30,989 nucleotides of DNA from DATAAZ01 sp036259875. Lineage in GTDB: Bacteria > Actinomycetota > Thermoleophilia > Gaiellales > Gaiellaceae. This document shows, piece after piece, positions 7,515 to 15,613 of this stretch (position 1 is its first letter; the number at the start of each line of letters is the position of its first letter). The notes under the pieces were generated by a model. It had not been told where the DNA came from and did not search any database. It saw nothing but the letters and a program-made list of their open reading frames with translations. The position numbers were made by a program, and so were the translations under genes. The stretch spans positions 1 to 30,989 of the forward strand of contig DATAAZ010000048.1 in NCBI GenBank assembly GCA_036259875.1, written 5' to 3'.

Positions 7515-8735
7515 GTGGCGCGAACACCCGTTGCCGTCACCGCGCTCGCTGTCGGGCTCGCCGGCGCGCTGGTGACGGACGCGAGAGCGGCGGCGGCGCC
7601 GGCGAACGATGCGTTCGCGACGGCGCGCCCGATCGACGCGGATCAGGGGAGCGTCGAGGCGGCGAACGCGGGTGCGACGAAGGAGGCGGGCGAGCCGGCC
7701 CACGCGGGGAACTCCGGCGGAGCGTCCGTGTGGTTTCGCTGGACGGCTCCCCGCGACGGCCAGTTCGCGTTCGCGACGGGCCGAAGCGACTTCGACACGG
7801 TTCTCGCGGTCTACACGGGATCGGGCCTCGGGGCGCTCGCCGAAGTCGCGGCGGACGACGACTCGGGGCCGGGACCGACGAGCGAGGCGTCGTTCCGCGC
7901 CGGTGGCGGCACCGTCTACCACGTCGCCGTCGACGGATTCCTCGGCAAGGTTGGACGCGTCGCGCTCGAATGGCGGTCCGCGCCCCCGAACGACAACTTC
8001 GCGGACGCGCACGCCCTCGAGGGTGCGGGCGGAACCGCGAAGAGCCCGGGCGCGGGCGCGACGAAGGAGGCGGGCGAGCCCGCGCACGCGGGGGGGTTCG
8101 AGGCGGACCGCTCCGTGTGGTTTCGCTGGACGGCGCCGGCCACGATGCGGGTCGGCTTCGTCGCGCGCGGCCGCGCGGAGCTCGTCGCCGCTTACACGGG
8201 TGCGACGCTCGACACGCTGGCGCGGGTCGGGTCGCGGCGCGGACGCTGGCCCGTCTTCGACGCGACGGCCGGGACGACGTACCAGATCGCTGTCGAGGGC
8301 GCGGGCCGGGAGACGGCGCTCGCCTGGCAACCCGGGCCTCCCAACGACGACTTCGCAGACGCTAGGGCGATCGCGGGTACGAACGGGCGCGTGCGCGGCT
8401 GGACGGTTGCGGCGACCCGGCAGAGCGGCGAGCCGCGTCACGGGCCGGGCTCGGGCGCGTCGGTCTGGTACCGGTGGCGGGCGCAGCGAAACGGCATGCT
8501 CAGGCTCGTGACGGCTGGGAGCACGTACGACACGCTGCTGGCGGCGTACCGCGGGAGCAGCCTCGCAACGCTTCGCCGGCTCGCGGCCGACGACGACTCG
8601 GGGCCCGGGCTCGCGAGCGCCGTCCGGATCCCGGTGCAACGCGGACGCGTCTACCGCGTCGCCGTCGACGGCTTCGGTGGCGAGATGGGCGAGCTGGTTC
8701 TCCGCTGGGCTCTCGCCGGGCCTCGCGCTCGCTGA
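7515..8735 (+). CDS. Secreted protein with three tandem PPC-like repeats
   Basis: About 406 residues. The N-terminus is a likely Sec signal peptide (TALAVGLAGALVTDARA). Three repeats of roughly 118-128 residues begin near 7599, 7983 and 8338 with PAND/PNDN/PNDD followed by an F-A pattern. Each carries a GEPxH element, SVW(F/Y)RW, an AYxG strand with (L)xTL, and (Y)xVAVDG. Repeats 1 and 3 share AADDDSGPG, an acidic loop that may bind calcium; repeat 2 has lost it. This resembles beta-sandwich pre-peptidase C-terminal-like domains, usually linked to secreted enzymes, but here no enzyme is attached. GTG at 7515 was chosen for its promoter and AAGGG spacing; GTG at 7506 is also possible. The DNA ligase gene follows after 15 bases. 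Confidence 0.78.
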   Translation: MARTPVAVTALAVGLAGALVTDARAAAAPANDAFATARPIDADQGSVEAANAGATKEAGEPAHAGNSGGASVWFRWTAPRDGQFAFATGRSDFDTVLAVYTGSGLGALAEVAADDDSGPGPTSEASFRAGGGTVYHVAVDGFLGKVGRVALEWRSAPPNDNFADAHALEGAGGTAKSPGAGATKEAGEPAHAGGFEADRSVWFRWTAPATMRVGFVARGRAELVAAYTGATLDTLARVGSRRGRWPVFDATAGTTYQIAVEGAGRETALAWQPGPPNDDFADARAIAGTNGRVRGWTVAATRQSGEPRHGPGSGASVWYRWRAQRNGMLRLVTAGSTYDTLLAAYRGSSLATLRRLAADDDSGPGLASAVRIPVQRGRVYRVAVDGFGGEMGELVLRWALAGPRAR

Positions 8736-8750
8736 GCGTTGGAGCGACTC

Positions 8751-9809
8751 ATGAGCGCTCTCGGGCCGCCACTCGCGCCGATGCTCGCCCGGCTCGCGCG
8801 TGAGCTGCCGCGGGGCGGGTACCTGTACGAGCCGAAGTGGGACGGGTTTCGCGCGCTCGTCTTCCGCGACGGCGAGGAGATCGACATCCGGAGCCGCCAC
8901 GGCCGTCCGCTCGCCCGCTACTTCCCCGAGCTGGTCGAGGGCGTCGACGCGCTCGCCGTCGCTCGCTTCGTCGGGGACGGAGAGATCGTCGCCGCGGAGC
9001 CGTCCGGGGCGTACTTTGCCGCCCTGATGGCGCGACTGCACCCGGCCGCGTCGCGGGTCGAGCGCCTGCGACGCGAGACGCCGGCTCGCCTCGTCCTCTT
9101 CGACTTGATCGCGGTGGGGGACGAGGACCTGCGCGGGGCACCGTTCGAGGAGCGGCGCGCGCGGCTCGCGACGCTGCTCGCAGGGGCGGCGCCGCCGATC
9201 CACCTGACGCCGTTGACGGAGAGCTTCGACGTCGCGCGCGACTGGCTCGACCGGTTCGCCGGCGCGGGCGTGGACGGCGTCGTCGCCAAGCACCGGAGCC
9301 TCCCGTACGAGCCGGGCCGGCGGGCGATGGTCAAGGTCAAGCGCGAGCGGACGGCCGACTGCGTCGTGGCCGGCTTCCGCTGGCTGGCGGAGGCCCGCCT
9401 CGTCGGCTCGCTCCTGCTCGCCCTCTACGACGGCGGCGAGCTCCGGCACATCGGCGTCGCGACGTCGTTCCCGCGCGACCGGCGAGCGGCGCTGGTCGAC
9501 GAGCTCGCGCCGCTCGTGACGTCGCTCGAGCGCCACCCATGGCGGTCGGGGTTCGGGCTCGAGCCGAGCCCGCTCGGACGGCTCCTCGGGGCCGCGGGCC
9601 GCTGGGATCCGTCGCAGATGGCGATGGACTGGGTGCCGCTCCGGCCCGAACGCGTGTGCGAGGTCGCGTACGACCAGCTCGACGATCGGCGGTTCCGCCA
9701 TCCGGCGCGCTTTCGCCGCTGGCGGCCGGACCGCGACCCTCGCTCGTGCCGGTTCGATCAGCTCGAGACGACCGCGCCGGAGGTCCCCGACCTCCTGGGC
9801 GTTGGATGA
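8751..9809 (+). CDS. ATP-dependent DNA ligase (LigC/LigD ligase-domain type)
   Basis: 352 residues: a nucleotidyltransferase domain plus a C-terminal OB-fold, without polymerase or nuclease domains. Motif I is EPKWDGFR, with K29 as the adenylated lysine. Downstream are RSRHGRPL, VGDGEIV, LVLFDLIA (motif III), DGVVAK (motif IV) and MVKVKRER (motif V). Such enzymes seal nicks in repair and, in bacterial NHEJ, the final break. ATG at 8751 was chosen; TTG at 8739 is an alternative. Its last bases overlap the TTG start of the polymerase gene, so the two are translationally coupled and likely work together. Ku, the end-binding partner of NHEJ, is not in the window. Confidence 0.92.
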   Translation: MSALGPPLAPMLARLARELPRGGYLYEPKWDGFRALVFRDGEEIDIRSRHGRPLARYFPELVEGVDALAVARFVGDGEIVAAEPSGAYFAALMARLHPAASRVERLRRETPARLVLFDLIAVGDEDLRGAPFEERRARLATLLAGAAPPIHLTPLTESFDVARDWLDRFAGAGVDGVVAKHRSLPYEPGRRAMVKVKRERTADCVVAGFRWLAEARLVGSLLLALYDGGELRHIGVATSFPRDRRAALVDELAPLVTSLERHPWRSGFGLEPSPLGRLLGAAGRWDPSQMAMDWVPLRPERVCEVAYDQLDDRRFRHPARFRRWRPDRDPRSCRFDQLETTAPEVPDLLGVG

Positions 9810-10665
9810 GCGCCGCGTCCGGCTGACGAGCCCGGAGCGGCTCGTCTGGCCGCGGCTGAACGTGACGAAGCGGGACGTCTTCGAGTACTACGCTCGCGTC
9901 GCTCCCCTCCTCGTCCCCCACCTCGCGGACCGGCCGGTCACGCTGACCCGCTTCCCGGAGGGGGTCGAGCGGTACGGCTGGTACCAGACGCAGTGCCGCG
10001 GCCCGGCCTGGGTCCGGCGCCGGCGCGTCGCGACGCAGGACTACTGCCTCCTCGACGACGCGGCGTCCCTCCTCTGGGCGGTGAACGCCGGGACGGTCGA
10101 GCTGCACCCGCTCCTTTCGCGGGGCGAGCGCGTCGACGAACCGACCGCGCTCGTCTTCGACCTCGATCCCGGGCCGCCGGCCGGCCTCGTCGAGTGCTCC
10201 GAGGTCGCGCTCCAGCTCCGCGCCGGGCTCGCCGCCGTCGGTCTCGATGCCGTCGTCAAGACGACCGGCTCGCTCGGCCTCCACCTGGCGGTCCCGCTCG
10301 CACCAGGCCACCGGTACGCGGAGACGAAGCCGTTCGCGCGGCTCCTCGCCGAGCGGCTCGCGGCTGACCGGCCGGATCGCGTGGTCGCGACAATCGCGCG
10401 CTCGGCCCGTGCCGGGAAGGTCCTCGTCGACTGGGCCCAGAACGCGCGGGCGCGCTCGCTCGTCGCGCCCTACTCGCTGCGCGCGACCGCCGTCCCGGCC
10501 GTGTCGACACCGGTCGCGTGGGAGGAGGTGGAGGGGGCGGCTGCCGAACGCCGACCCGAGCGCCTCGTGTTCTCGCCTGCCGAGGTGCTCGAGCGAGTCG
10601 AGCGGATCGGCGACCTCTTCGTGGCGGCGCTGGCGGGCACGGCCCGCCTGCCTTCGTCACGCTAG
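9802..10665 (+). CDS. LigD-type DNA polymerase/primase domain protein
   Basis: 287 residues, matching the stand-alone archaeo-eukaryotic primase-like polymerase of bacterial LigD. Visible are LTSPERLVWPRLNVTKRDV, DRPVTLTRFPEG, the catalytic VFDLDPG (D120 and D122), KTTGSLGLHLAVPL with its active-site His and the C-terminal LVDWAQNARARSLVAPYSLR. It would add nucleotides or ribonucleotides at broken ends before sealing. The TTG at 9802 overlaps the TGA of the ligase gene (9807-9809); no ATG or GTG fits the frame nearby. The pair recreates two LigD activities as separate proteins; the 3'-phosphoesterase domain is absent here. Its 3' end overlaps the convergent phosphatase gene by 9 bases. Confidence 0.92.
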   Translation: MDERRVRLTSPERLVWPRLNVTKRDVFEYYARVAPLLVPHLADRPVTLTRFPEGVERYGWYQTQCRGPAWVRRRRVATQDYCLLDDAASLLWAVNAGTVELHPLLSRGERVDEPTALVFDLDPGPPAGLVECSEVALQLRAGLAAVGLDAVVKTTGSLGLHLAVPLAPGHRYAETKPFARLLAERLAADRPDRVVATIARSARAGKVLVDWAQNARARSLVAPYSLRATAVPAVSTPVAWEEVEGAAAERRPERLVFSPAEVLERVERIGDLFVAALAGTARLPSSR

Positions 10666-12300
10666 CCGGTGCTCGAAGACGGCCCGGAGGCGGAGGCGGC
10701 CGCCGGCGTCGGTGACGGGCGTCTCGACGCGCAGTTCCGCCCGGCGGCCGTCCAGCTCGAGCGTCGCGAGCTGGTTCGCGAACGACGGCCCGTGCAGGAA
10801 GCGCCAGCGGATGTCCGGGGCCGGTACGCCTGCCGCCGCGCGCAGCGCGCGGCCGATCAGCGCCGCGGCGCGGGTTGCCGCGAAGCGTTGCGCCCGTCGT
10901 TCCTTCGCGTCCAGCGGGTTTCGGATCGGCGAGCAGACCGCCTGATAGGCGCGGCTCGTCACACCCGAGCCGCGCCGGAATGCGACCTCGGCGAGGTAGG
11001 CGTTGTGGACGTCGCCCGAGAGCGCGACGATCGACGCGGGTGCCCGGCCGCGCTTCCCCGAGCCCACCTCGTAGAGGAGATGCGTCAGGCGTGCAAGCGC
11101 GCGGGGGAACGAGGCCCAGTGGTCGAGGTCGACGCCCTCGCGGATCCGCTCGGCAAGCGGCACGGCAGCGTGGCCCCACGCTCCCTCGCAGACGGCGTTG
11201 TTCCACGCCTGGAGATCGTGGATCGCGGGCGCGAGGAGGAGCGGGTCGGACATGCCGAGCAGGAGGTGATCGAACTCGCCTCGCGACGTGTCGTGAATCC
11301 ACTCCCACTCCTCGTCGTCGACCATGAGGCGGTTCTCGTCGTCGAGGACGCGGCCCGCCCGGCAATCGATCGCGAGGAGCCGGGTCTTGCCGAAGTCACG
11401 GCAAAAGCTCCAGCGGCGGCCCTTCGTCTCGCGGTCGGCGCGGAAGGCGAAGTCCCGAAGGACGGGCCCGCCGTCCTCCGCTGCCGCCACCTCGTCGCTC
11501 AACCGGTCGTCGCGAAGCTGCTGCGGCGAGAGGTTCCCGAGGTGCTGATAGAGCCAGTACGACATGAACGCACCGACGATTCGCTCGTCCCACCAGCGCT
11601 TCGCGCGCATCCGCTCCACCCACTGGTGGGAGATGTTCCAGTCGTCGTGGACGTCGTGGTCGTCGAAGAGCATCGCGCTCGAGACGGTCGAGAGGAACCA
11701 GCGGATGTGCGGATCGCGCCAGGCCTCCCAGTAGAGGCGCGTGTACTCCTCGAAGTCGGCCACCTCCCTTCCGGGCTCCTCGGCGGTGTCGCGCCGCGAG
11801 CGGATGAACTCGAGGGTCCGCGGCGAGACCTCGTCCGCGTACACCTGGTCGCCCAGGAGCACGATCGCGTGCGGCCAGCGCTCGCTCGGCTCCTCCGTCA
11901 TCCGGAGGGTGTACGCGCGCAGGGCGTCCTCGCCGCGCCCGAGCTCGTGCTCGTCGCGCCGGAGCGTGTACGGCGGCTCGTGCGGCAGCGAAAGGCGGCA
12001 TGACCCGAAGAGAAGGCGGAGGCCGTGGTCGTCGCCGATCGTCCGGATCTGGCTCGGAGGGAACGGGGAGCCCGGCTCCGGCCACGCCCGCTCGCCGTCG
12101 AGCGCCACCTCGTACTCGTACGCGCTCTTGGGCTCCAGGCCGTTGATCGTGACGATCGCGTAGTGGTGCCCTTCGATGTGGAACGTCGGGGCGCGGTGGC
12201 CGAGCACCTCGACGCTGCACGGCGCGTCCGTCTCCACCCAGACGGTCGCGTCGTTCGAGCCGACGTGCCGAAGGAGCGGGCCCAGCACCAGGTTCGGCAT
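10657..12300 (-). CDS. PhoD-like metallophosphatase family protein
   Basis: 547 residues. An N-terminal fibronectin-like sandwich (ATVWVETDAPCSVEVLG to about residue 95) precedes a metallophosphatase domain with IVLLGDQVYADE, LFDDHDVHDDWN and IVALSGDVHNAY, the Asp/His/Asn metal-ligand blocks of the PhoD family. It would hydrolyse phosphodiesters or monoesters with bound metal. Classical PhoD is exported by Tat, but here the protein starts MPNLVLGPLLRHVG with no twin-arginine signal, so it is probably cytoplasmic. A TAGACT -10 element ends seven bases before the ATG. It is divergent from the sugar dehydrogenase gene at 12370. Confidence 0.85.
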   Translation of the reverse strand: MPNLVLGPLLRHVGSNDATVWVETDAPCSVEVLGHRAPTFHIEGHHYAIVTINGLEPKSAYEYEVALDGERAWPEPGSPFPPSQIRTIGDDHGLRLLFGSCRLSLPHEPPYTLRRDEHELGRGEDALRAYTLRMTEEPSERWPHAIVLLGDQVYADEVSPRTLEFIRSRRDTAEEPGREVADFEEYTRLYWEAWRDPHIRWFLSTVSSAMLFDDHDVHDDWNISHQWVERMRAKRWWDERIVGAFMSYWLYQHLGNLSPQQLRDDRLSDEVAAAEDGGPVLRDFAFRADRETKGRRWSFCRDFGKTRLLAIDCRAGRVLDDENRLMVDDEEWEWIHDTSRGEFDHLLLGMSDPLLLAPAIHDLQAWNNAVCEGAWGHAAVPLAERIREGVDLDHWASFPRALARLTHLLYEVGSGKRGRAPASIVALSGDVHNAYLAEVAFRRGSGVTSRAYQAVCSPIRNPLDAKERRAQRFAATRAAALIGRALRAAAGVPAPDIRWRFLHGPSFANQLATLELDGRRAELRVETPVTDAGGRLRLRAVFEHRLA

Positions 12301-12307
12301 CCCGCGG

Positions 12308-12313
12308 AGTCTA
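12308..12313 (-). promoter_or_regulatory. -10 element TAGACT for the PhoD-like gene
   Basis: Reads TAGACT on the minus strand and ends seven bases before the ATG at 12300. No Shine-Dalgarno or clear -35 is visible. Confidence 0.5.
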
Positions 12314-12357
12314 GGGGCGGGTCGTCAGCGGCCCAGGAGATCGAGCGCGCCGCCCGC

Positions 12358-12363
12358 TACGCT
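12358..12363 (+). promoter_or_regulatory. -10 element TACGCT, leaderless geometry
   Basis: TACGCT ends exactly six bases before the GTG at 12370. The paralogous gene at 13498 has the same hexamer at the same distance. Confidence 0.55.
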
Positions 12364-12369
12364 GCGGTC

Positions 12370-13458
12370 GTGCGCAGGGGTCCCGCCTTTCTCGCGGCGG
12401 CCGTCGCCGCAGCCGTCTGGACCGGATCGGCCGCAGGAGCGTTTCGCCTCGTCCCCGTCGCGCGAGGCTTCGACAACCCCGTCCACCTCACGTCGCCGCC
12501 GAGCGAGCCCGGACGCCTCTACGTCGTCGAGCAGGACGGCGTCGTCCGCGTGGTCGACAACGGCCGCGTTCGCGCCGGTTCGTTCCTCGACATCCGAAGC
12601 AGGGTCGTGAGCGGCGGCGAGCAGGGGCTCCTTTCGCTCGCCTTCCACCCGCGCTACCCGTCCGTCCGGCGCGTCTACGTGAACTACACGAACAATTCGG
12701 GCGACACGCGCGTCGTCGAGTACCGCGTCAATGCTGCGCGCACGCGGGCGCTCGTCGGAACGGCCCGCGTGCTCCTCGCGATCGACCAACCGTACTCGAA
12801 CCACAACGGCGGCCAGATCGCGTTCGGGCGAAACGGCTACCTGTACGTGGGGATGGGGGACGGGGGATCGGGAGGCGATCCGGGGAACCGCGCGCAAAAC
12901 ATCGGCTCTCGCCTCGGGAAGCTCCTGCGCGTCAGCGTGCGCACGCGCGCGACGCGGATCGTCGCGCTCGGCTTCCGGAACCCGTGGCGCTTCTCGGTCG
13001 ACCCGGCCACCGGGCACTTTTGGCTCGGCGACGTCGGCCAGGGATCGCGCGAGGAGGTGGACGTCTGGAAGCCGGGCACCCGGGGCCTCGAAAACTACGG
13101 CTGGCGCCGGTTCGAGGGCACCGCCGTCTACAACGGCGGCACCCGACTCTACCCGCGCAGCCGCTACGTACGGCCCGTCCACGAGTATCCGACGCACGCG
13201 GGCGGCGGCTGCGCAATCACGGGCGGGTTCGTCTATCGGGGCTCGCTCGTGCCGTCGGCGCGCGGGCGCTACTTCTTCGGCGACTACTGCAGCGGCCGCG
13301 TCTCGAGCTTCGTGCTCCGGAACGGCCGCCGTGCCGACCTGCGCTCGCACTCCGCGCTCACCGTCGCGGGGAACCTGTCGTCATTCGGCGAAGGCCCGAC
13401 GCGCGAGCTCTACCTCGTCTCGCACGGCGGCCGCATCTTCCGGCTCGGCGGGTCGTAG
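12370..13458 (+). CDS. Secreted PQQ-dependent sugar dehydrogenase (copy 1)
   Basis: 362 residues. An N-terminal signal peptide (FLAAAVAAAVWTGSAAGA) is followed by a six-bladed propeller of the soluble glucose/sorbosone dehydrogenase family. Diagnostic segments are SGGEQGLLSLAFHP, YSNHNGGQIAFGRNGYLYVG with the catalytic His region, MGDGGSGGDPGNRAQ, LGFRNPWRFSVDP and GDVGQGSREEVD. These enzymes oxidise sugars outside the cytoplasm with PQQ, passing electrons to the respiratory chain, though many family members have no proven substrate. The GTG start directly follows a -10 element. A close paralogue lies immediately downstream. Confidence 0.88.
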   Translation: MRRGPAFLAAAVAAAVWTGSAAGAFRLVPVARGFDNPVHLTSPPSEPGRLYVVEQDGVVRVVDNGRVRAGSFLDIRSRVVSGGEQGLLSLAFHPRYPSVRRVYVNYTNNSGDTRVVEYRVNAARTRALVGTARVLLAIDQPYSNHNGGQIAFGRNGYLYVGMGDGGSGGDPGNRAQNIGSRLGKLLRVSVRTRATRIVALGFRNPWRFSVDPATGHFWLGDVGQGSREEVDVWKPGTRGLENYGWRRFEGTAVYNGGTRLYPRSRYVRPVHEYPTHAGGGCAITGGFVYRGSLVPSARGRYFFGDYCSGRVSSFVLRNGRRADLRSHSALTVAGNLSSFGEGPTRELYLVSHGGRIFRLGGS

Positions 13459-13485
13459 GAACCAGGCGCGCAGGCGGGGCGTATC

Positions 13486-13491
13486 TACGCT
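13486..13491 (+). promoter_or_regulatory. -10 element TACGCT, leaderless geometry
   Basis: TACGCT ends exactly six bases before the ATG at 13498, copying the arrangement before the upstream paralogue. Confidence 0.55.
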
Positions 13492-13497
13492 TCGACG

Positions 13498-14688
13498 ATG
13501 GCGCCTCGCACCGCGCTCGTGACGCTCTCCGCGCTCGCCGCTCTCCTCGCGGGCTGCGGCGGCGACCGCGCGTCCGCGCCCGAGGAGCCCGCGCCGACAT
13601 CGGAAGCGCCGTCGACATCGGAGGCGACGGGCACGACAACGACGAGCCCGCCGCCGCAGCCGCCGCCCCCCGAGCCGAGGCAGCTGCGCCTCGTGCAAGT
13701 CGCGGCGGGCCTCGAGAGCCCGACGCACCTCGCCTCGACGCCGAGCGAGCCCAACCGCCTCTACGTCGTCGAGCAGGCTGGGCGCATCCTTGTTCTCGAG
13801 AACGGGCGGCTGCGTCCCGAGCCCTTTCTCGACATCACGGATCAGGTGGTGAGCGGCGGCGAGCAGGGGCTCCTTTCGGTCGCTTTCCATCCGGAGTACG
13901 AGGCGAACGGGCGGCTGTACGTGAACTACACCAACGTCGACGGCGACACGCGGGTCGTCGAGTACCGTGCGAACGAGGCGCGCACGGCCGTCGACGAGGC
14001 GACGGCGCGCGAGCTCCTCGCGGTCGACCAGCCGTTCTCGAACCACAACGGGGGGCAGCTGGCGTTCGGCCCAGACGGGCTTCTCTACGTCGGCATGGGC
14101 GACGGCGGCGCCGGCGGCGACCCGGACAACCGTGCGCAGGACCTCTCCGACCGCCTCGGCAAGCTCCTCCGGCGCGACGTCAACGCGGGGAGCGGCGACT
14201 GGCAGATCGCCGCGTACGGGCTCCGGAATCCGTGGCGCTTCTCGTTCGACCGTGAAACCGGCGACCTCTACGTCGCCGACGTCGGTCAGAGCGCCCAGGA
14301 GGAGGTCAACTACCTCCGCTGGCCGCCCGGCGCGCTCGTCAACTTCGGGTGGGACGTCTTCGAGGGCACGCTCGCGTTCGAGGAGAAGGAGCCGAACGGA
14401 GCGGGGCGGCTGGTGGGCCCCGTGGCGGTGTACGGGCGTGAGGGCGGCTGCTCGGTCACGGGCGGGTTCGTCTACCGTGGCGAGGAGATGCCCGGCCTCG
14501 CCGGGCGCTACTTCTACGGCGACTACTGCTCAGGGTTCGTCTGGAGCTTTCGGATCCGCGGCGGCAAGGCGCGCGCGCACCGCCGCGAGCAGTTCACGGT
14601 CGAAGGCCTCTCCTCGTTCGGGGAGGACGGCGCGGGCGAGGTCTACCTCGTGTCGCTCGCGGGCACGATCTACCGTCTGACGTCGTGA
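13498..14688 (+). CDS. PQQ-dependent sugar dehydrogenase lipoprotein (copy 2)
   Basis: 396 residues. A lipoprotein signal ends in LLAGC (Cys19 or 20), then a Ser/Thr/Pro-rich linker (about 25-60) tethers the propeller to the membrane. The catalytic part matches copy 1 block for block: SGGEQGLLSVAFHP, FSNHNGGQLAFGPDGLLYVG, MGDGGAGGDPDNRAQ, YGLRNPWRFSFDR and VADVGQSAQEEVN. Copy 1 is released or only signal-peptide processed, while copy 2 is lipid anchored, so the pair may have split location or substrate. Its TGA overlaps the GTG of the sulfurtransferase gene, implying coupling. Confidence 0.9.
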   Translation: MAPRTALVTLSALAALLAGCGGDRASAPEEPAPTSEAPSTSEATGTTTTSPPPQPPPPEPRQLRLVQVAAGLESPTHLASTPSEPNRLYVVEQAGRILVLENGRLRPEPFLDITDQVVSGGEQGLLSVAFHPEYEANGRLYVNYTNVDGDTRVVEYRANEARTAVDEATARELLAVDQPFSNHNGGQLAFGPDGLLYVGMGDGGAGGDPDNRAQDLSDRLGKLLRRDVNAGSGDWQIAAYGLRNPWRFSFDRETGDLYVADVGQSAQEEVNYLRWPPGALVNFGWDVFEGTLAFEEKEPNGAGRLVGPVAVYGREGGCSVTGGFVYRGEEMPGLAGRYFYGDYCSGFVWSFRIRGGKARAHRREQFTVEGLSSFGEDGAGEVYLVSLAGTIYRLTS

Positions 14689-15422
14689 GGTACCAGTTCG
14701 TCGACTGCCGCTGGGAGCTCGGCAAGCCGGGACGCGGCCGAGAGCTCTATCTCGAGGCGCACATCCCCGGCGCCTCGTTCCTCGACGTCGAGCGCGACCT
14801 CTCGGCGCCGCCCGGCGCGCCGCCCCACCACGGCGGCCGCCATCCGCTCCCCGAGGAAGGCGACTTCGCCCGCGCGGCCGGTAACGCGGGGATCGGGCCG
14901 GGGGTCTTCGTCGTCGCGTACGACCAGGGCCGTACGGGCGGGGCGGCGCGACTCTGGTGGCTCCTTCGCCACTTCGGGCACGAGGACGTAGCGGTCCTGG
15001 ATCGCGGGATTGCGGCCTGGCTCGGGCCGCTTCGGGGCGGGGAGGAGGAAACCGAGTCGACCCGGTTCACGCCGCATCCCCGCCGCGACGACACGATCGA
15101 CGCCGACGAGCTCGTGCGGCGCCTCGACGACCCGCGGCTTGCGGTCGTCGACGCGCGCGCGCCGGAGCGACACCGCGGTGACGTCGAGCCGATCGACCCG
15201 GTCGCCGGCCACATCCCGGGGTCGATCAACGTCCCGTTCGCCGCGGCGGAGGTCCCGCCCGAGGTCGTCGACGCGGACGAGATCGTCGTCTACTGCGGCT
15301 CGGGCGTCACGGCGTGCGTGGACGTTCTCGACCTCGTCCGCGCGGGCCGCGAGGACGTGAAGCTCTACGCGGGCTCGTGGAGCGACTGGGTGTCGCGCGG
15401 TCTGCCCGCCGAGCGCGGTTGA
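14685..15422 (+). CDS. Two-domain sulfurtransferase (rhodanese family)
   Basis: 245 residues with two rhodanese folds. The first, inactive half has the family features HIPGASFLDVERDL and YDQGRTGGAARLWWLLRHFG and no catalytic Cys. The second half has the entry motif GHIPGSINVPF and the active loop YCGSGVTACVD with Cys204. The CGSGVT loop is that of 3-mercaptopyruvate or thiosulfate sulfurtransferases, which move sulfane sulfur to cyanide or thiols in the cytoplasm. GTG at 14685 shares bases with the TGA of the preceding dehydrogenase. About 190 bases after it (15423-15613) hold no recognisable gene. Confidence 0.9.
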   Translation: MRYQFVDCRWELGKPGRGRELYLEAHIPGASFLDVERDLSAPPGAPPHHGGRHPLPEEGDFARAAGNAGIGPGVFVVAYDQGRTGGAARLWWLLRHFGHEDVAVLDRGIAAWLGPLRGGEEETESTRFTPHPRRDDTIDADELVRRLDDPRLAVVDARAPERHRGDVEPIDPVAGHIPGSINVPFAAAEVPPEVVDADEIVVYCGSGVTACVDVLDLVRAGREDVKLYAGSWSDWVSRGLPAERG

Positions 15423-15613
15423 GGGGGTCGGTCGCGCTGCATTCGGCGGCGTCCCTCGCTCGCTCAGCGGCGGGCGGGAGCGTGGGCGCATACGAGCGCT
15501 TGAAGCGCAGGGGACGGTCGAATGCGCCCGGGGCGCTCAGATCGGTGGTTCGTCCTGAGCGACGCCCATGTTGTCCGCAGTCCTGCGTGATCGCGGACAG
15601 CGTCCCGTCCTCC

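Noticed and set aside
6414..9701. A 1095-codon open frame on the minus strand
   Set aside because: It runs antisense through three well-supported genes and reads as Arg/Pro/Ala-rich text; long shadow frames are expected at this GC. Only the 6713-7427 part holds real but broken coding text.
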